Below, in pieces: positions 12,724 through 21,384 of a DNA stretch of 64,000 bases (its first letter is position 1; every line of letters starts with the position of its first letter). The DNA lies in assembly GCA_050084985.1 (NCBI GenBank), contig JBITNC010000001.1, positions 19,902,001 to 19,966,000 of the forward strand. Direction: 5' to 3'. This stretch comes from Nageia nagi (Eukaryota > Pinophyta). The notes beneath the pieces were generated by a model. It had not been told where the DNA came from, did not search any database, and worked only from the letters and a program-made list of their open reading frames with translations. Position numbers and translations under genes: made by a program.

Positions 12724-13185
12724 TGGTAAGTCCGTCTTAATTGCCCCTAAGACCTCTGTTGGATTGGACATAACTCTATTAGGTGGACAGGCATGTGTGT
12801 AGTGATACCACATGTCCGCACGTCCATTCAGGGATTATCCTGATAACCTAGGAGGAAAACTGAAACCCTTAATCAAGATAATTAAAATGGCCGGTCCAAG
12901 ATACGTCGGATCCTTGGAAAATAGTAAGTACTTCTCCTTGTGAGAGTATATCACTGACCAAGGTGAACTGGTTGAGGACTGGTAGTACCTGGGCTCCACC
13001 TTGCGGGCATCCAGGTGAAGGCCTAATTCTATACAAGAAAACAACCCCAACTTTATCCTTCTATGGATCGTGGTTAATGAGTTTACACATGTGGGACATG
13101 TTTGCTTATTAGTTGTTTTATATGTATAGATGGAAAAATTGTAAAAGTTTACATTCTTATTGCATATTTATTTGTTTTTGTAGCA
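12724..13185 (+). other. Candidate 5' UTR intron before gag
   Basis: Consensus 5' splice sites GGTAAGT (GT at 12,726) and GTAAGT (12,924) precede a T-rich tract TTTGTTTTTGTAG ending at 13,183, two bases before the CAATGG of the gag start. Plant introns end in such a U-rich tract plus AG. Splicing here would shorten the long leader and place the cap-proximal region close to the gag ATG. This is inference from splice-site appearance only. Confidence 0.35.
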
Positions 13186-16100
13186 ATGGTTGAAACCTTC
13201 GTTCCCAAGCACATACTCGATGGTTCCAACTTTGGAATATGGGAACCACGTATGAAAGCTGAGTTACAAGCAAGAAAGCTATGGCAGACAGTTAGTGAAG
13301 ATGCGGTTGCTCCTACCGATGAGAAGGCTCTTGAAGTATACAACTCAAAGAATGAGTTAGCAACTTCTATGATATACCGTGCAGTTTCAGATGATGTCCT
13401 TCTCATGATTTCTTCATCAACTTCAGCAAAGGAAGCTTGGGATAGGTTAAAGAAGATCTACCTTGGGTCCAAATTTTCAAGAAGGTTTACCATTCTACAA
13501 AAGTTGTTGCAGTATCGACAAAGTGAAGATGAAAGTGCCTCCATCTACTTAAACAAAATCATTGACCTCAGGACACAACTGGTTGGTTGTGGATGCAATT
13601 GGATCAATGATGAGTTCATGGTCTTCATCATTTTACAAAGCCTTACTTCAAAGTTCAGCAACTTTGTCACAGTTATGGAAACAAGGCTCGATGATGAAGA
13701 AGATGTCATCTCACTTGATAATCTTTCAAGACTTCTTCTAAAGCATGAGGAAACTTTGAACAAGAAAATGTTGAACCTTTCTCCAAAGGACCATAGCATT
13801 GCTCTAGGAGCAAGCAAAACTCCTTTCAAGAAAAAGTTCAAACATTACAAATTCAAAGACAACAAGTCCTCATCTACCTTCAGGAAGTATGACAAAAAGG
13901 GCAACAACAACAACAATCATGGCAACTACAGGCACAGGAATGATAAAGCAGGATCCAGCAATCCAACACCTCAAGAAAAGTTTGATGGGAATTGTAACTT
14001 CTGTGGCATCTTTGGGCACAAAGAGTATGATTGTCGCAAAAAGAAATTTGCTCAAAAAGGAAAGGGAAATGCAAATGTGAGAACTTTCAATAATAAAAAG
14101 AAGAACAAGCATGCTGCTTCTGTTGCCTACTACTCAATGACTCAAACTATTTCAAATGACTGGATTGTTGATACAGGATGCACTAATCACATGTGTTATG
14201 AAAAAGATAAGTTTGAAAACTTTCATAAGTACAAAAAGGATGCAATTGTGATAGGTGATAATACAGTCCTTGATGTTCACGGAATAGGAAGTGTGAAGAT
14301 TCATGGAAAGACTCTTGATAATGTCTTTTATGTGCCTAAACTAAGGATGAATCTCATCTCCGTGATTCAAATTACAAGGAAAGGATGCTCATTTGAGTTT
14401 ACCTCACACTCTTGGTGTGTTAAGAAAGGACTTGCCACTTTGATGAAAGGATCAGTAAAGAATGACCTTTATATTGTGGATCAAGTACCTTCAAAGATTT
14501 GTCTTGCTACAAATGTTTGTTCAAAAGGTAATCTTTGGCATCAACGATTAGGACACCTTAACCACAAGAGTATTCAAGCTATGAAAACTCAAGAACTTGT
14601 GGAAGGTTTACCTAATATTTCACCCACAGTTGGTCTTTGTGAAAGGTGCATTCTAGGAAAGATGCATAGGCAAAAGTTTGAAAAAGATAAGGCAACTCGG
14701 GCTACTTGTCCTCTTCAGCTTGTGCATTCAGATTTGATGGGCCCTTTTCAGACTAAGTCACTAGGTGGAGCTTCTTATGTTCTGACCTTCATTGATGACT
14801 TCAGTAGGATGACATTTGGTTATCTACTTGAGCACAAGGATCAAACTTTTGACAGGTTTCAAGACTTCAAGGCACTTGTTGAAAATCAAACTGATTTTAA
14901 GATCAAAATGCTGAGATCGGACAATGGGGGTGAATATAATAGCAATGAGTTTAACGCCTTTTGTGTTAAACACGGGATTAAGCGACAATTCACAATCCCT
15001 TACACCCCTCAGCAAAATGGAGTTGCTGAAAGGAAGAATCGCACCATTATGGAAATGGCAAGATGCATGTTGGGTAACCTTCCTAGTTTCTTATGGGGCG
15101 AAGCTGTACACACTGCTATTCACACCCTAAATAGGTGTCCTACTAAGGCAGTTGAAGGTAAAACTCCATATGAAGCATGGACAGGAAAGAAACCTAACCT
15201 CTCACACTTCAGAATCTTCGGTTGTGATGCATTTGCCTTCATTACCTCAGAGAAAAGAAAGAAGCTCGATAAACGATCAGAAAAATGCATCTTTGTGGGG
15301 TATGATAATCAGCATAGAGGTTACAGGCTCTACTCTTCATCTCAGAAAATAGTCTTTGTTTCTAGGGATGTTAAGTTCAATGAACTTTCTAAGGATACGA
15401 CCTCTCATGCTGAAGTGTCTGATACAGATGATTCTTCGCCTGCACCTAACTGGTTGGATGATCATGTAGAGAAGTCACCACAAGAGCAAAATTCTCCGGC
15501 ACAGAGAATTACAAGAAGTATGACCTTGAATAAATCCTTATTTGCCAAAATTGATAATATGCATGAGCCATCCACCTTCAAAGAAGCTTCCAAGCAAGAG
15601 TGTTGGATGGAAGCTATGAAAGTTGAGTATGAGGCTCTCATGAAAAATGAAACTTGGGATTTGGTTCCTTATCCCAATGAGAAAAATGTGATTGGCAATA
15701 AATGGATATACAAGGTCAAGTACAATTCTGATGGAAACATTGAAAAATACAAGGCAAGGTTAGTAGCCAAAGGATTCGCTCAGAAATATGGTGTTGATTA
15801 TGAGGAAACCTTTGCTCCTGTAGCCAAGATGCCTACTGTCAGAATAATTCTTGCTCTTTCTGCAGCTCAAGGATGGAAAGCTTTTCAACTTGATGTCAAA
15901 AGTGCATTTCTCAATGGGGACTTAGATGTTGAAATCTACATGAATCAACCAGAAGGATTTATTCCAGAAGGAAAAGAGACTCTTGTGTGCAAACTAAAGA
16001 AGTCTTTGTATGGACTTAAGCAAGCACCTAGAGCATGGTACAAGAAAATTTCAGGATTCTTTGCAGATATTGGTTTTTCCAAGTGCTTCTCAGATTCAGA

Positions 16101-17112
16101 TCTATATGTACTCAATCAAGGACAAGACGTGGTCATAATTCTCCTTTATGTGGATGATCTTCTCATAATAGGTAATAATATTGAAATCATCCAAGAGTGC
16201 ATCTCCAAACTCAAGGCAACATTTGAAATGACTGATCTAGGTCTATTGCATTACTATCTTGGGATGCAAGTATACCAACATAAAGATTGTACTTATCTTA
16301 GTCAATCTAAGTATATATCAGACATCTTGCAAAAGTTTGGAATGGAGGAGTGCAAATATGCTGCAATACCTGTTTCTCCTGGAATTGTTGTCTCACTGAG
16401 CTCAGATTCTCAGTTGGCTGATGCTACAGCTTATAGACAATTGATTGGTAGTCTTCTGTATCTGACTATCTCTCGTCCTGATATTGCCTTTGCAGTGAAT
16501 CTGATGGCACGATTCATGCAAAAACCATATGTTGAACACCTCAATGCTGTTAAGCAAATCTTGAGATATGTCGCAGGGACAAAGGATCTTGCTCTTAAGT
16601 ATTCCCAAGTGCCCTCGATTATTCTCTCAGGGTTCTCAGATTCTGATTATGGGGGAGATAGAGATGATAGAAAATCAACCTCTGCATATGTGTTTAGCAT
16701 TGGTTCAGGTGCTATCTCTTGGGCTTCCAAGAAGCAACCTACGGTGACTCTTTCTACCATCGAAGCTGAATATCGAGCCATGTCTGTTGCCGCCCAAGAA
16801 GCTATTTGGCTAAGACATCTTCTGACCGAAATTGGGTATAAGCAAAATGGCCCATCTCTTATTTCATCAGATAATCAATCGGCTATCTCTTTGGCTAAGA
16901 ATCCTGTGTTCCATCAGCGAACCAAACATGTAGCAATCCAAGCTCATTTTATCAGGGAGAAGGTTCTAGATGACATCATACACTTGCAGTATTGTCCATC
17001 TACTGAAAACTCCGCTGCTTTGTTCACCAAGCCCCTTCCTGAAGCTCAGTTCTGCAAGCTTAGGGATTTTCTCGGGTTGGTGAAGTTGCCCTCAAGGGGG
17101 AGTGAAGTTTAA
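13186..17112 (+). CDS. Ty1/copia gag-pol polyprotein
   Basis: A single uninterrupted ORF of 1,308 aa, starting at MVETFVPKH. The frame is open for 28 more codons upstream to 13,102, but those residues are hydrophobic and overlap a likely splice-acceptor tract, so I prefer the later ATG. The N-terminal GAG domain is followed by a zinc knuckle C270-C273-H278-C283 (CX2CX4HX4C). Protease active site is D329-T330-G331, giving DTG. The GAG-pre-integrase/zinc region has WHQRLGH near 451-457 and C485/C488. The integrase triad D516, D579, E615 has exact D(35)E spacing. RT spans about 820-1,070 with Y988-V-D-D991. RNase H has D1152, E1193, D1229. All key catalytic residues are present, so the protein is probably functional. 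It drives reverse transcription and integration of the element from cytoplasmic particles. TAA stop at 17,110. Confidence 0.97.
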   Translation: MVETFVPKHILDGSNFGIWEPRMKAELQARKLWQTVSEDAVAPTDEKALEVYNSKNELATSMIYRAVSDDVLLMISSSTSAKEAWDRLKKIYLGSKFSRRFTILQKLLQYRQSEDESASIYLNKIIDLRTQLVGCGCNWINDEFMVFIILQSLTSKFSNFVTVMETRLDDEEDVISLDNLSRLLLKHEETLNKKMLNLSPKDHSIALGASKTPFKKKFKHYKFKDNKSSSTFRKYDKKGNNNNNHGNYRHRNDKAGSSNPTPQEKFDGNCNFCGIFGHKEYDCRKKKFAQKGKGNANVRTFNNKKKNKHAASVAYYSMTQTISNDWIVDTGCTNHMCYEKDKFENFHKYKKDAIVIGDNTVLDVHGIGSVKIHGKTLDNVFYVPKLRMNLISVIQITRKGCSFEFTSHSWCVKKGLATLMKGSVKNDLYIVDQVPSKICLATNVCSKGNLWHQRLGHLNHKSIQAMKTQELVEGLPNISPTVGLCERCILGKMHRQKFEKDKATRATCPLQLVHSDLMGPFQTKSLGGASYVLTFIDDFSRMTFGYLLEHKDQTFDRFQDFKALVENQTDFKIKMLRSDNGGEYNSNEFNAFCVKHGIKRQFTIPYTPQQNGVAERKNRTIMEMARCMLGNLPSFLWGEAVHTAIHTLNRCPTKAVEGKTPYEAWTGKKPNLSHFRIFGCDAFAFITSEKRKKLDKRSEKCIFVGYDNQHRGYRLYSSSQKIVFVSRDVKFNELSKDTTSHAEVSDTDDSSPAPNWLDDHVEKSPQEQNSPAQRITRSMTLNKSLFAKIDNMHEPSTFKEASKQECWMEAMKVEYEALMKNETWDLVPYPNEKNVIGNKWIYKVKYNSDGNIEKYKARLVAKGFAQKYGVDYEETFAPVAKMPTVRIILALSAAQGWKAFQLDVKSAFLNGDLDVEIYMNQPEGFIPEGKETLVCKLKKSLYGLKQAPRAWYKKISGFFADIGFSKCFSDSDLYVLNQGQDVVIILLYVDDLLIIGNNIEIIQECISKLKATFEMTDLGLLHYYLGMQVYQHKDCTYLSQSKYISDILQKFGMEECKYAAIPVSPGIVVSLSSDSQLADATAYRQLIGSLLYLTISRPDIAFAVNLMARFMQKPYVEHLNAVKQILRYVAGTKDLALKYSQVPSIILSGFSDSDYGGDRDDRKSTSAYVFSIGSGAISWASKKQPTVTLSTIEAEYRAMSVAAQEAIWLRHLLTEIGYKQNGPSLISSDNQSAISLAKNPVFHQRTKHVAIQAHFIREKVLDDIIHLQYCPSTENSAALFTKPLPEAQFCKLRDFLGLVKLPSRGSEV
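17094..17104 (+). other. Internal polypurine-tract copy at ORF end
   Basis: AAGGGGGAGTG overlaps the last codons of pol and is repeated exactly at 18,044-18,054, across the true 3' LTR start. In many copia elements the PPT and LTR follow the pol stop closely. Here about 950 bp lies between the two copies, suggesting the segment was added later. Confidence 0.7.
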
Positions 17113-17164
17113 ACTTTTGTTAGTGATGACAACTTCACCTCTAAGAGGCCTTTTTTGATTGTAC

Positions 17165-17572
17165 ATTCTAGACCTCCGTGGTAAGTTTGCTCTGCGTGAC
17201 AAACTTGTTGTACAATTGTTGTTATAGAGTGTTGATTATTTTATACCTCAGTGGTAAGTTTGCTCTGCGTGAGAAACTTGTTGTACAAATTTTGAGCATA
17301 TAATTAATATACCTCAGTGGTAAGTTCGCTCTGCGTGACGAACTTGTTGTACATTCTATACCTCCGTGGTGAGTTTGCTCTGCGTGAGAAACTCGTACAA
17401 TTTTTATGCTCTATACCTCCGTGGTGAGTTTGCTCTGCGTGAGAAACTCGTTGTACAATTTTTGAGCATATAAATTAATATACCTCCGTGGTAAGTTCAC
17501 TCTGTGTGACGAACTTGTTGTACATTCTATACCTCCGTGGTGAGTTTGCTCTGCGTGAGAAACTCGTTGTAC
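17165..17572 (+). repeat. Seven-copy hairpin repeat array in copia 3' UTR
   Basis: A core of about 38 nt, ACCTCCGTGGTAAGTTTGCT followed by CTGCGTGACAAACTTGTTGTACA-like sequence, occurs seven times, with loop centres near 17,190, 17,260, 17,328, 17,376, 17,430, 17,500 and 17,548. Each copy has an inverted repeat. Copy 1 has AAGTTTG/CAAACTT, copy 3 AAGTTCG/CGAACTT, copies 4, 5 and 7 GAGTTT/AAACTC, and copy 6 AAGTTC/GAACTT. The paired arms change together while the CTCTGCGTGA-like loop stays constant. Copies 3-4 and 6-7 are part of a larger duplication. It lies after the stop codon, in transcribed RNA. Confidence 0.9.
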
Positions 17573-18043
17573 AATTTTATGCTCTATTTTTAAAATCAAC
17601 ACATGTCTATATACAACAGGTGACTATGAGTAATGGCTTGGCATCTCTGTGATGGCTTATAGTGCACCATTGATCAGTTATTTATAAGATGACATTATTT
17701 GATTCTCTTATTTGAATATATGATGCATCTAACTGATTTTGTTCATGAGTTGCTTGTAGCATGCAGGATCTTCTTTAGAAATGCAGGTTACTCACCTTGT
17801 GAAAGCAAGCTCATGGAGACTCACATGTCAGCTTAAAGTTGATCGACTACTATGTACAGTGAAACCAGTTGTGGTTAATGATTGTATTGTAAACCATTTT
17901 TTGTCAAATGGTAATGTAGTGAGTCTCATACTAGTTCTCAAAAAGATTCTCAAAAATATGTAAAAGTTCTCATCTCCACTTGTATCTCTATGGAGGAGAA
18001 CTCTCTCTCTTCTCTCTTCTACGCTCTATCCCAATATTGCATT
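17573..18043 (+). other. Remainder of copia 3' UTR
   Basis: No recognised domain. A 60-codon open frame from 17,781 has no family signature. A CT-rich stretch (CTCTCTCTCTTCTCTCTTCT) lies just before the polypurine tract. Confidence 0.5.
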
Positions 18044-18052
18044 AAGGGGGAG
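18044..18052 (+). promoter_or_regulatory. Polypurine tract of copia element
   Basis: AAGGGGGAG abuts the TGTTAGAA of the 3' LTR; it is the expected plus-strand DNA primer site. Confidence 0.92.
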
Positions 18053-18550
18053 TGTTAGAATTTGTAATGAAATATTGTGAATATCTAGACTCCTTGTAAA
18101 TTCAATTAATCACTTAAGGGTATGTAGATACCTTAAATGATTAATAGAATTCTTTAATGTATAGACTTTGACTTTACCAAAGGAGTTAGTTGGTAGGTTG
18201 AAGTTTGGTGGTACATTTAATGTAACCCTAACCTTACCCTTGGGTTAAAGGAAGGTTAGGGAGGTGCTCTCAACCTATAAATAGAGGGCCTCTCCTCATG
18301 TAAACATATCTAAGTTTTGAGTAAGATTACTCTACTTGGTTGTGTAGGAGAGAGCTAGAGAATAGTTGTAAGAGAGACATAGATTTGAGAATAAGAGAGC
18401 TAGTTGTGGATGTACTCCCAAGGAGGGAGGAACCACATTATATTGGTGTCATATTGTGTGAATGATGTTCTTAGAATTATAGATGTGTTATCTTGAGTTT
18501 CCTAGTCTAAGGTCCTAGAGGATTTGTTTAGTTATAGTTCAAATCCTTCA
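18053..18550 (+). repeat. 3' LTR of copia element
   Basis: 498 bp with no difference seen from the 5' LTR (9,593-10,090) on direct line-by-line reading, including the TATA box at 18,276. Confidence 0.97.
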
Positions 18551-18555
18551 CAAAT
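18551..18555 (+). repeat. Target site duplication CAAAT (right copy)
   Basis: Exact repeat of 9,588-9,592, directly after the CA end of the 3' LTR. Confidence 0.95.
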
Positions 18556-19095
18556 GAGGACCAAGAGTGGTGAAAAATGAAATGATAAATGCAAGATGGT
18601 GACAACTAACAATAAGTGCAAAGATAGAATACTAAAACATGATAATAGTGATATGAGTGACTTGTGCCCTTCATGAGCCAAAGAAATGTTAGCTGACACT
18701 AAAAAGTGGAGAACCATATAAGTATTGAATCCTAATATCGTAATTAATAATAAATAAAGTGGTGAGAAAAGGAAATGCTTGCAAGTAACACATCCTTTGT
18801 AACCTATTGTAGAGTAGATGAGAAATTAAATCAAATTTACATGCTCAAACAAATAAAACAAGGATGAAAAAATATAATTCAAGATCAAACAAAGGAAACA
18901 AACATGACAATCAAGTATGAATAGACATAAATTAATAAGGCAAAGATTAAGCATAGAATGGACAGAGATGGATGATGTTAATTAGCTCAAGCTTTTGATT
19001 CCTTTTAAATATGCTAAGTAGTAGGAGAATTAGCCAAATTTATACTTGATAATGTACAAAACTAATCAATTTGATGCAAACTTATCTCAAAAAAA
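18556..19095. other. AT-rich DNA, nothing identified
   Basis: Continuation of the pre-insertion target sequence to the right of the copia element. No gene motif was recognised. Confidence 0.35.
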
Positions 19096-19570
19096 CCATT
19101 CAAGATATGATTATTGTTGATCTATTTAAGGATCAAATCACCAATTGCAAACTCACTAGGTTGGATCTTCTTATTGTACACTCTATTCAAATATTATTGA
19201 TATACCTTGTGATGTTCAATGGCATTGAATCACCTCTCATAAATAAGGTAAGTTAATCTAATCTTGCTTTCCTAATTTTCTCATATAGAAAGAAATCCTA
19301 AAGTTGTACTCTCAAAAATGAGATTTCTAACTCAAGTGGAATGGTTGCTTCAGCACCATAGACTAACAAAAAGGATATGGACTTAGTAGGTGTACTAATA
19401 CTAGTATGATAGACCCATAAGGCATATGGAAGATACTCATATAAATTTATATGATTATCATTAACCATCATTTTAAGAATAGTGACTATGGTTTTATGTG
19501 TAGCTTCTTCTTGCCAACTACCCTAGGGGTAATTGTTACCAAAATCATTACACAACCTCCAAGAGTAGGA
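19096..19570 (-). pseudogene. Ty3/gypsy Tat-like integrase relic
   Basis: On the minus strand the frame reads from a NNYP.G...EEAT.KT block (the integrase region holding the catalytic Glu) through EYLPYALW.Y.TSI.TPT and LLVYGAEATIPLELEI. It then reaches a HHKVYQ...RVYNKKIQPSEFAIGDLIL block typical of the C-terminal domain. Stops and small indels interrupt it. The phrasing PYALW.YRTS...TPFSLVYG.EA..P.E.E.PSLR is characteristic of plant Tat/Athila-type gypsy integrases and matches the relics at 48.4-48.8 and 49.3-50.0 kb. The core DD part upstream is not recognisable. Confidence 0.8.
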
Positions 19571-19900
19571 TGTATGTATAATCACATCCTTAAAAGCTTC
19601 CCTTGATGTTGGCTTCCACATCACCATACCCTTATTAGATGTTGAAGTGTCAATTAAAGTTTCTTCTTTGATAAAGAGGTTCATCTAGCATCTTGTTGTC
19701 TTCCAAGAGATGGTAGAATTTGAAAAGGTTATGTAAAAAATTTTAATAAAGAAGGGAAGATCAAAACTAAGAAAAATAAATTACTTAAGAACCTTGAATA
19801 TGGGAGATGATGCCAACCCAGGGAGATATAACAAAATGAACTACTATCAACAACATTGAATAGATGATATCAATAGAATAATGATGAAGTATTGATAGGT
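19571..19900. other. Degenerate sequence between gypsy relic and TRIM-like element
   Basis: Probably further decayed gypsy sequence, but no motif could be read with confidence. Confidence 0.35.
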
Positions 19901-19905
19901 AAAGC

Positions 19906-20289
19906 TGTTAGGTCCGTATACTACTCATGTAGCCCATATATTGTTATTATGTGTCCGATAGAAGCCATTATGGTTATTGTTATTCCCTTATGTTATTATT
20001 GTTATGTCAGCTAGACATTATTATTGTTATATTAGCTAGTGTCCTTTGATTGTAGTGGCACCCCTTGGACTCCTATATATACTAAAGAGGTATTATCATT
20101 TGTATTGTCTATTGTTGTGTAGTTGATGTGATGTAAAGGAGGTTGTCCCCTCGAAGTGGCTTATTATAGATTGTGATGTAAAGGAGGTTGCCCCCTTGAA
20201 GTGGCTTATTATAGATTTTATCTCTTATTCAAGGCATTGAGCTCTTTCTCTCATGATTTTATGCTATTTTGGAAACTTTGTTCATAACA
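19906..20289 (+). repeat. Left LTR of TRIM-like element with 45-bp duplication
   Basis: Starts TGTTAGGTCC and ends TTCATAACA. A 45-bp unit beginning GTGATGTAAAGGAGGTTG is tandemly duplicated at 20,128-20,172 and 20,173-20,217; the right LTR has one copy. TATATATA at 20,074 is a likely TATA box. Confidence 0.93.
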
Positions 20290-20291
20290 TT

Positions 20292-20303
20292 TGGTATCAA
20301 AGC
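20292..20303 (+). promoter_or_regulatory. Primer-binding site of TRIM-like element
   Basis: TGGTATCAAAGC, a one-base variant of the initiator-Met PBS seen in the copia element, two bases after the left LTR. Confidence 0.85.
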
Positions 20304-21040
20304 AGACGATTCTACAATTTCACGGCTCAAAACTAATCATTGTGGTATTTTTGATACCAATTTTTTTTTTGCAAGGTTTTAGATTCTAAAATTTATTAAG
20401 TTTTTAGAATACATACCAAAGAAGTTTTAGTTCAAATTTTAGATCCTAATTCACTATATTTTGCAAGTTACACTTGGGGGAATTTAAGGTTTGTGACTAG
20501 TCTCAAAAGCAGTCTAAAATAGGTGTTCTAGCTAAAAAGTGTATATCTAAAGTTTTACAGCTCCAAACTAGGTGAAACCTATTGGATTGGTTAGGGTATA
20601 GATTGAAGTTTATCTATTACAATTTTCAAGGTCTAGGAATAAACAAGTGACATGTAGCACTTCGTACAATTTTGCACTTCTAAACAGTCCAAAACTCAGC
20701 ACATTTTGGGAAAGTTGCAGCCATTTCCTCTTGGAATATTAGAATTCAATGAAATCTATGGAATTGAAAAGAAAACATCTAAGGCTACCATAAGAAAAAC
20801 TTTTAGACTCTAAAGGGCCAAAATTTTAGATTTACATCAATTGGAAGGTTGGACAACAGAATAATCTCCAAATCTATTTGAACCAACATCCTTAGAGATG
20901 GCTTTTAGGATGGCAAGGAAGGTTGAAAGCAAAAATATGGAAATAGCTGAAGATTCCACATGGGAAGATGAGAATTTTCTATAGAAGCATCCATAACTAC
21001 TCAAATATTGAGGACAACATTTTTTTGAAGGCGAGGGGCA

Positions 21041-21379
21041 TGTTATGTCCGTATACTACTCATGTAGCCCATATATTGTTATTATGTGTCCCATAGAAGC
21101 CACTATGGTTATTGTTATTCCCTTACATTATTATTGTTATGTTGGCTAGACATTATTATTATTATGTTAGCTAGTGTCCTTTGATTTTAGTGGCACCCCT
21201 TGGACTCCTATATATACTAAGGAGGTATTATCATTTGTATTATCTATTGTTGTGTAGTTGATGTGATGTAAAGGAGTTTGCCCTCTCGAAGTGGCTTATT
21301 ACAGATTTTATCTCTTATTCAAGGTGTTGAGCTCTTTCTCTCATGATTTTATGCTATTTTGGGAACTTTGTTCATAAAA
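21041..21379 (+). repeat. Right LTR of TRIM-like element
   Basis: Starts TGTTATGTCC and ends TTCATAAAA, so the terminal CA has become AA. TATATATA at 21,209. Confidence 0.92.
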
Positions 21380-21384
21380 AAAGC

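Larger units (their letters stand above)
9593..18550 (+). mobile_element. Complete Ty1/copia LTR retrotransposon
   Basis: An 8,958-bp element with all expected parts: 498-bp TG...CA LTRs, flanking CAAAT duplications, an initiator-Met tRNA primer-binding site, a single long gag-pol ORF in copia order (GAG, protease, integrase, RT, RNase H), and a polypurine tract abutting the 3' LTR. The two LTRs showed no difference when read line against line. That points to a very recent insertion, and the ORF is uninterrupted. Unusual parts are a leader of about 3.1 kb containing a GC-rich PPR-like fragment and a 3' untranslated segment of about 0.95 kb with hairpin repeats. It inserted into old repeat-derived DNA. 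The copia lineage within plants was not resolved. Confidence 0.97.
19906..21379 (+). mobile_element. Non-autonomous TRIM-like LTR retrotransposon
   Basis: A 1,474-bp element with two LTRs (384 and 339 bp) around about 751 bp of non-coding internal DNA. The target duplication AAAGC is at 19,901-19,905 and 21,380-21,384. The PBS TGGTATCAAAGC (20,292-20,303) follows the left LTR, and a purine-rich GAAGGCGAGGGGCA directly precedes the right one. No protein-coding frame exists inside, so mobilisation needs proteins in trans. The LTRs differ at roughly 20 positions by eye over about 339 aligned bases, plus one 45-bp duplication, so the insertion is much older than the copia element. Size is between classic TRIM and LARD elements. 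Confidence 0.93.

Noticed and set aside
13102-13185. Upstream extension of gag-pol to the ATG at 13,102
   Set aside because: The extra 28 residues are hydrophobic, overlap a likely pyrimidine tract and splice acceptor, and are not GAG-like; the ATG at 13,186 fits the domain start.
13149-16608. Antisense open frames inside gag-pol (for example 13,545-13,841 and 14,824-15,015)
   Set aside because: Shadows of the conserved sense coding sequence.
17781-17963. 60-aa open frame in the copia 3' UTR as an extra protein
   Set aside because: Short, no recognised motif, no conservation evidence.
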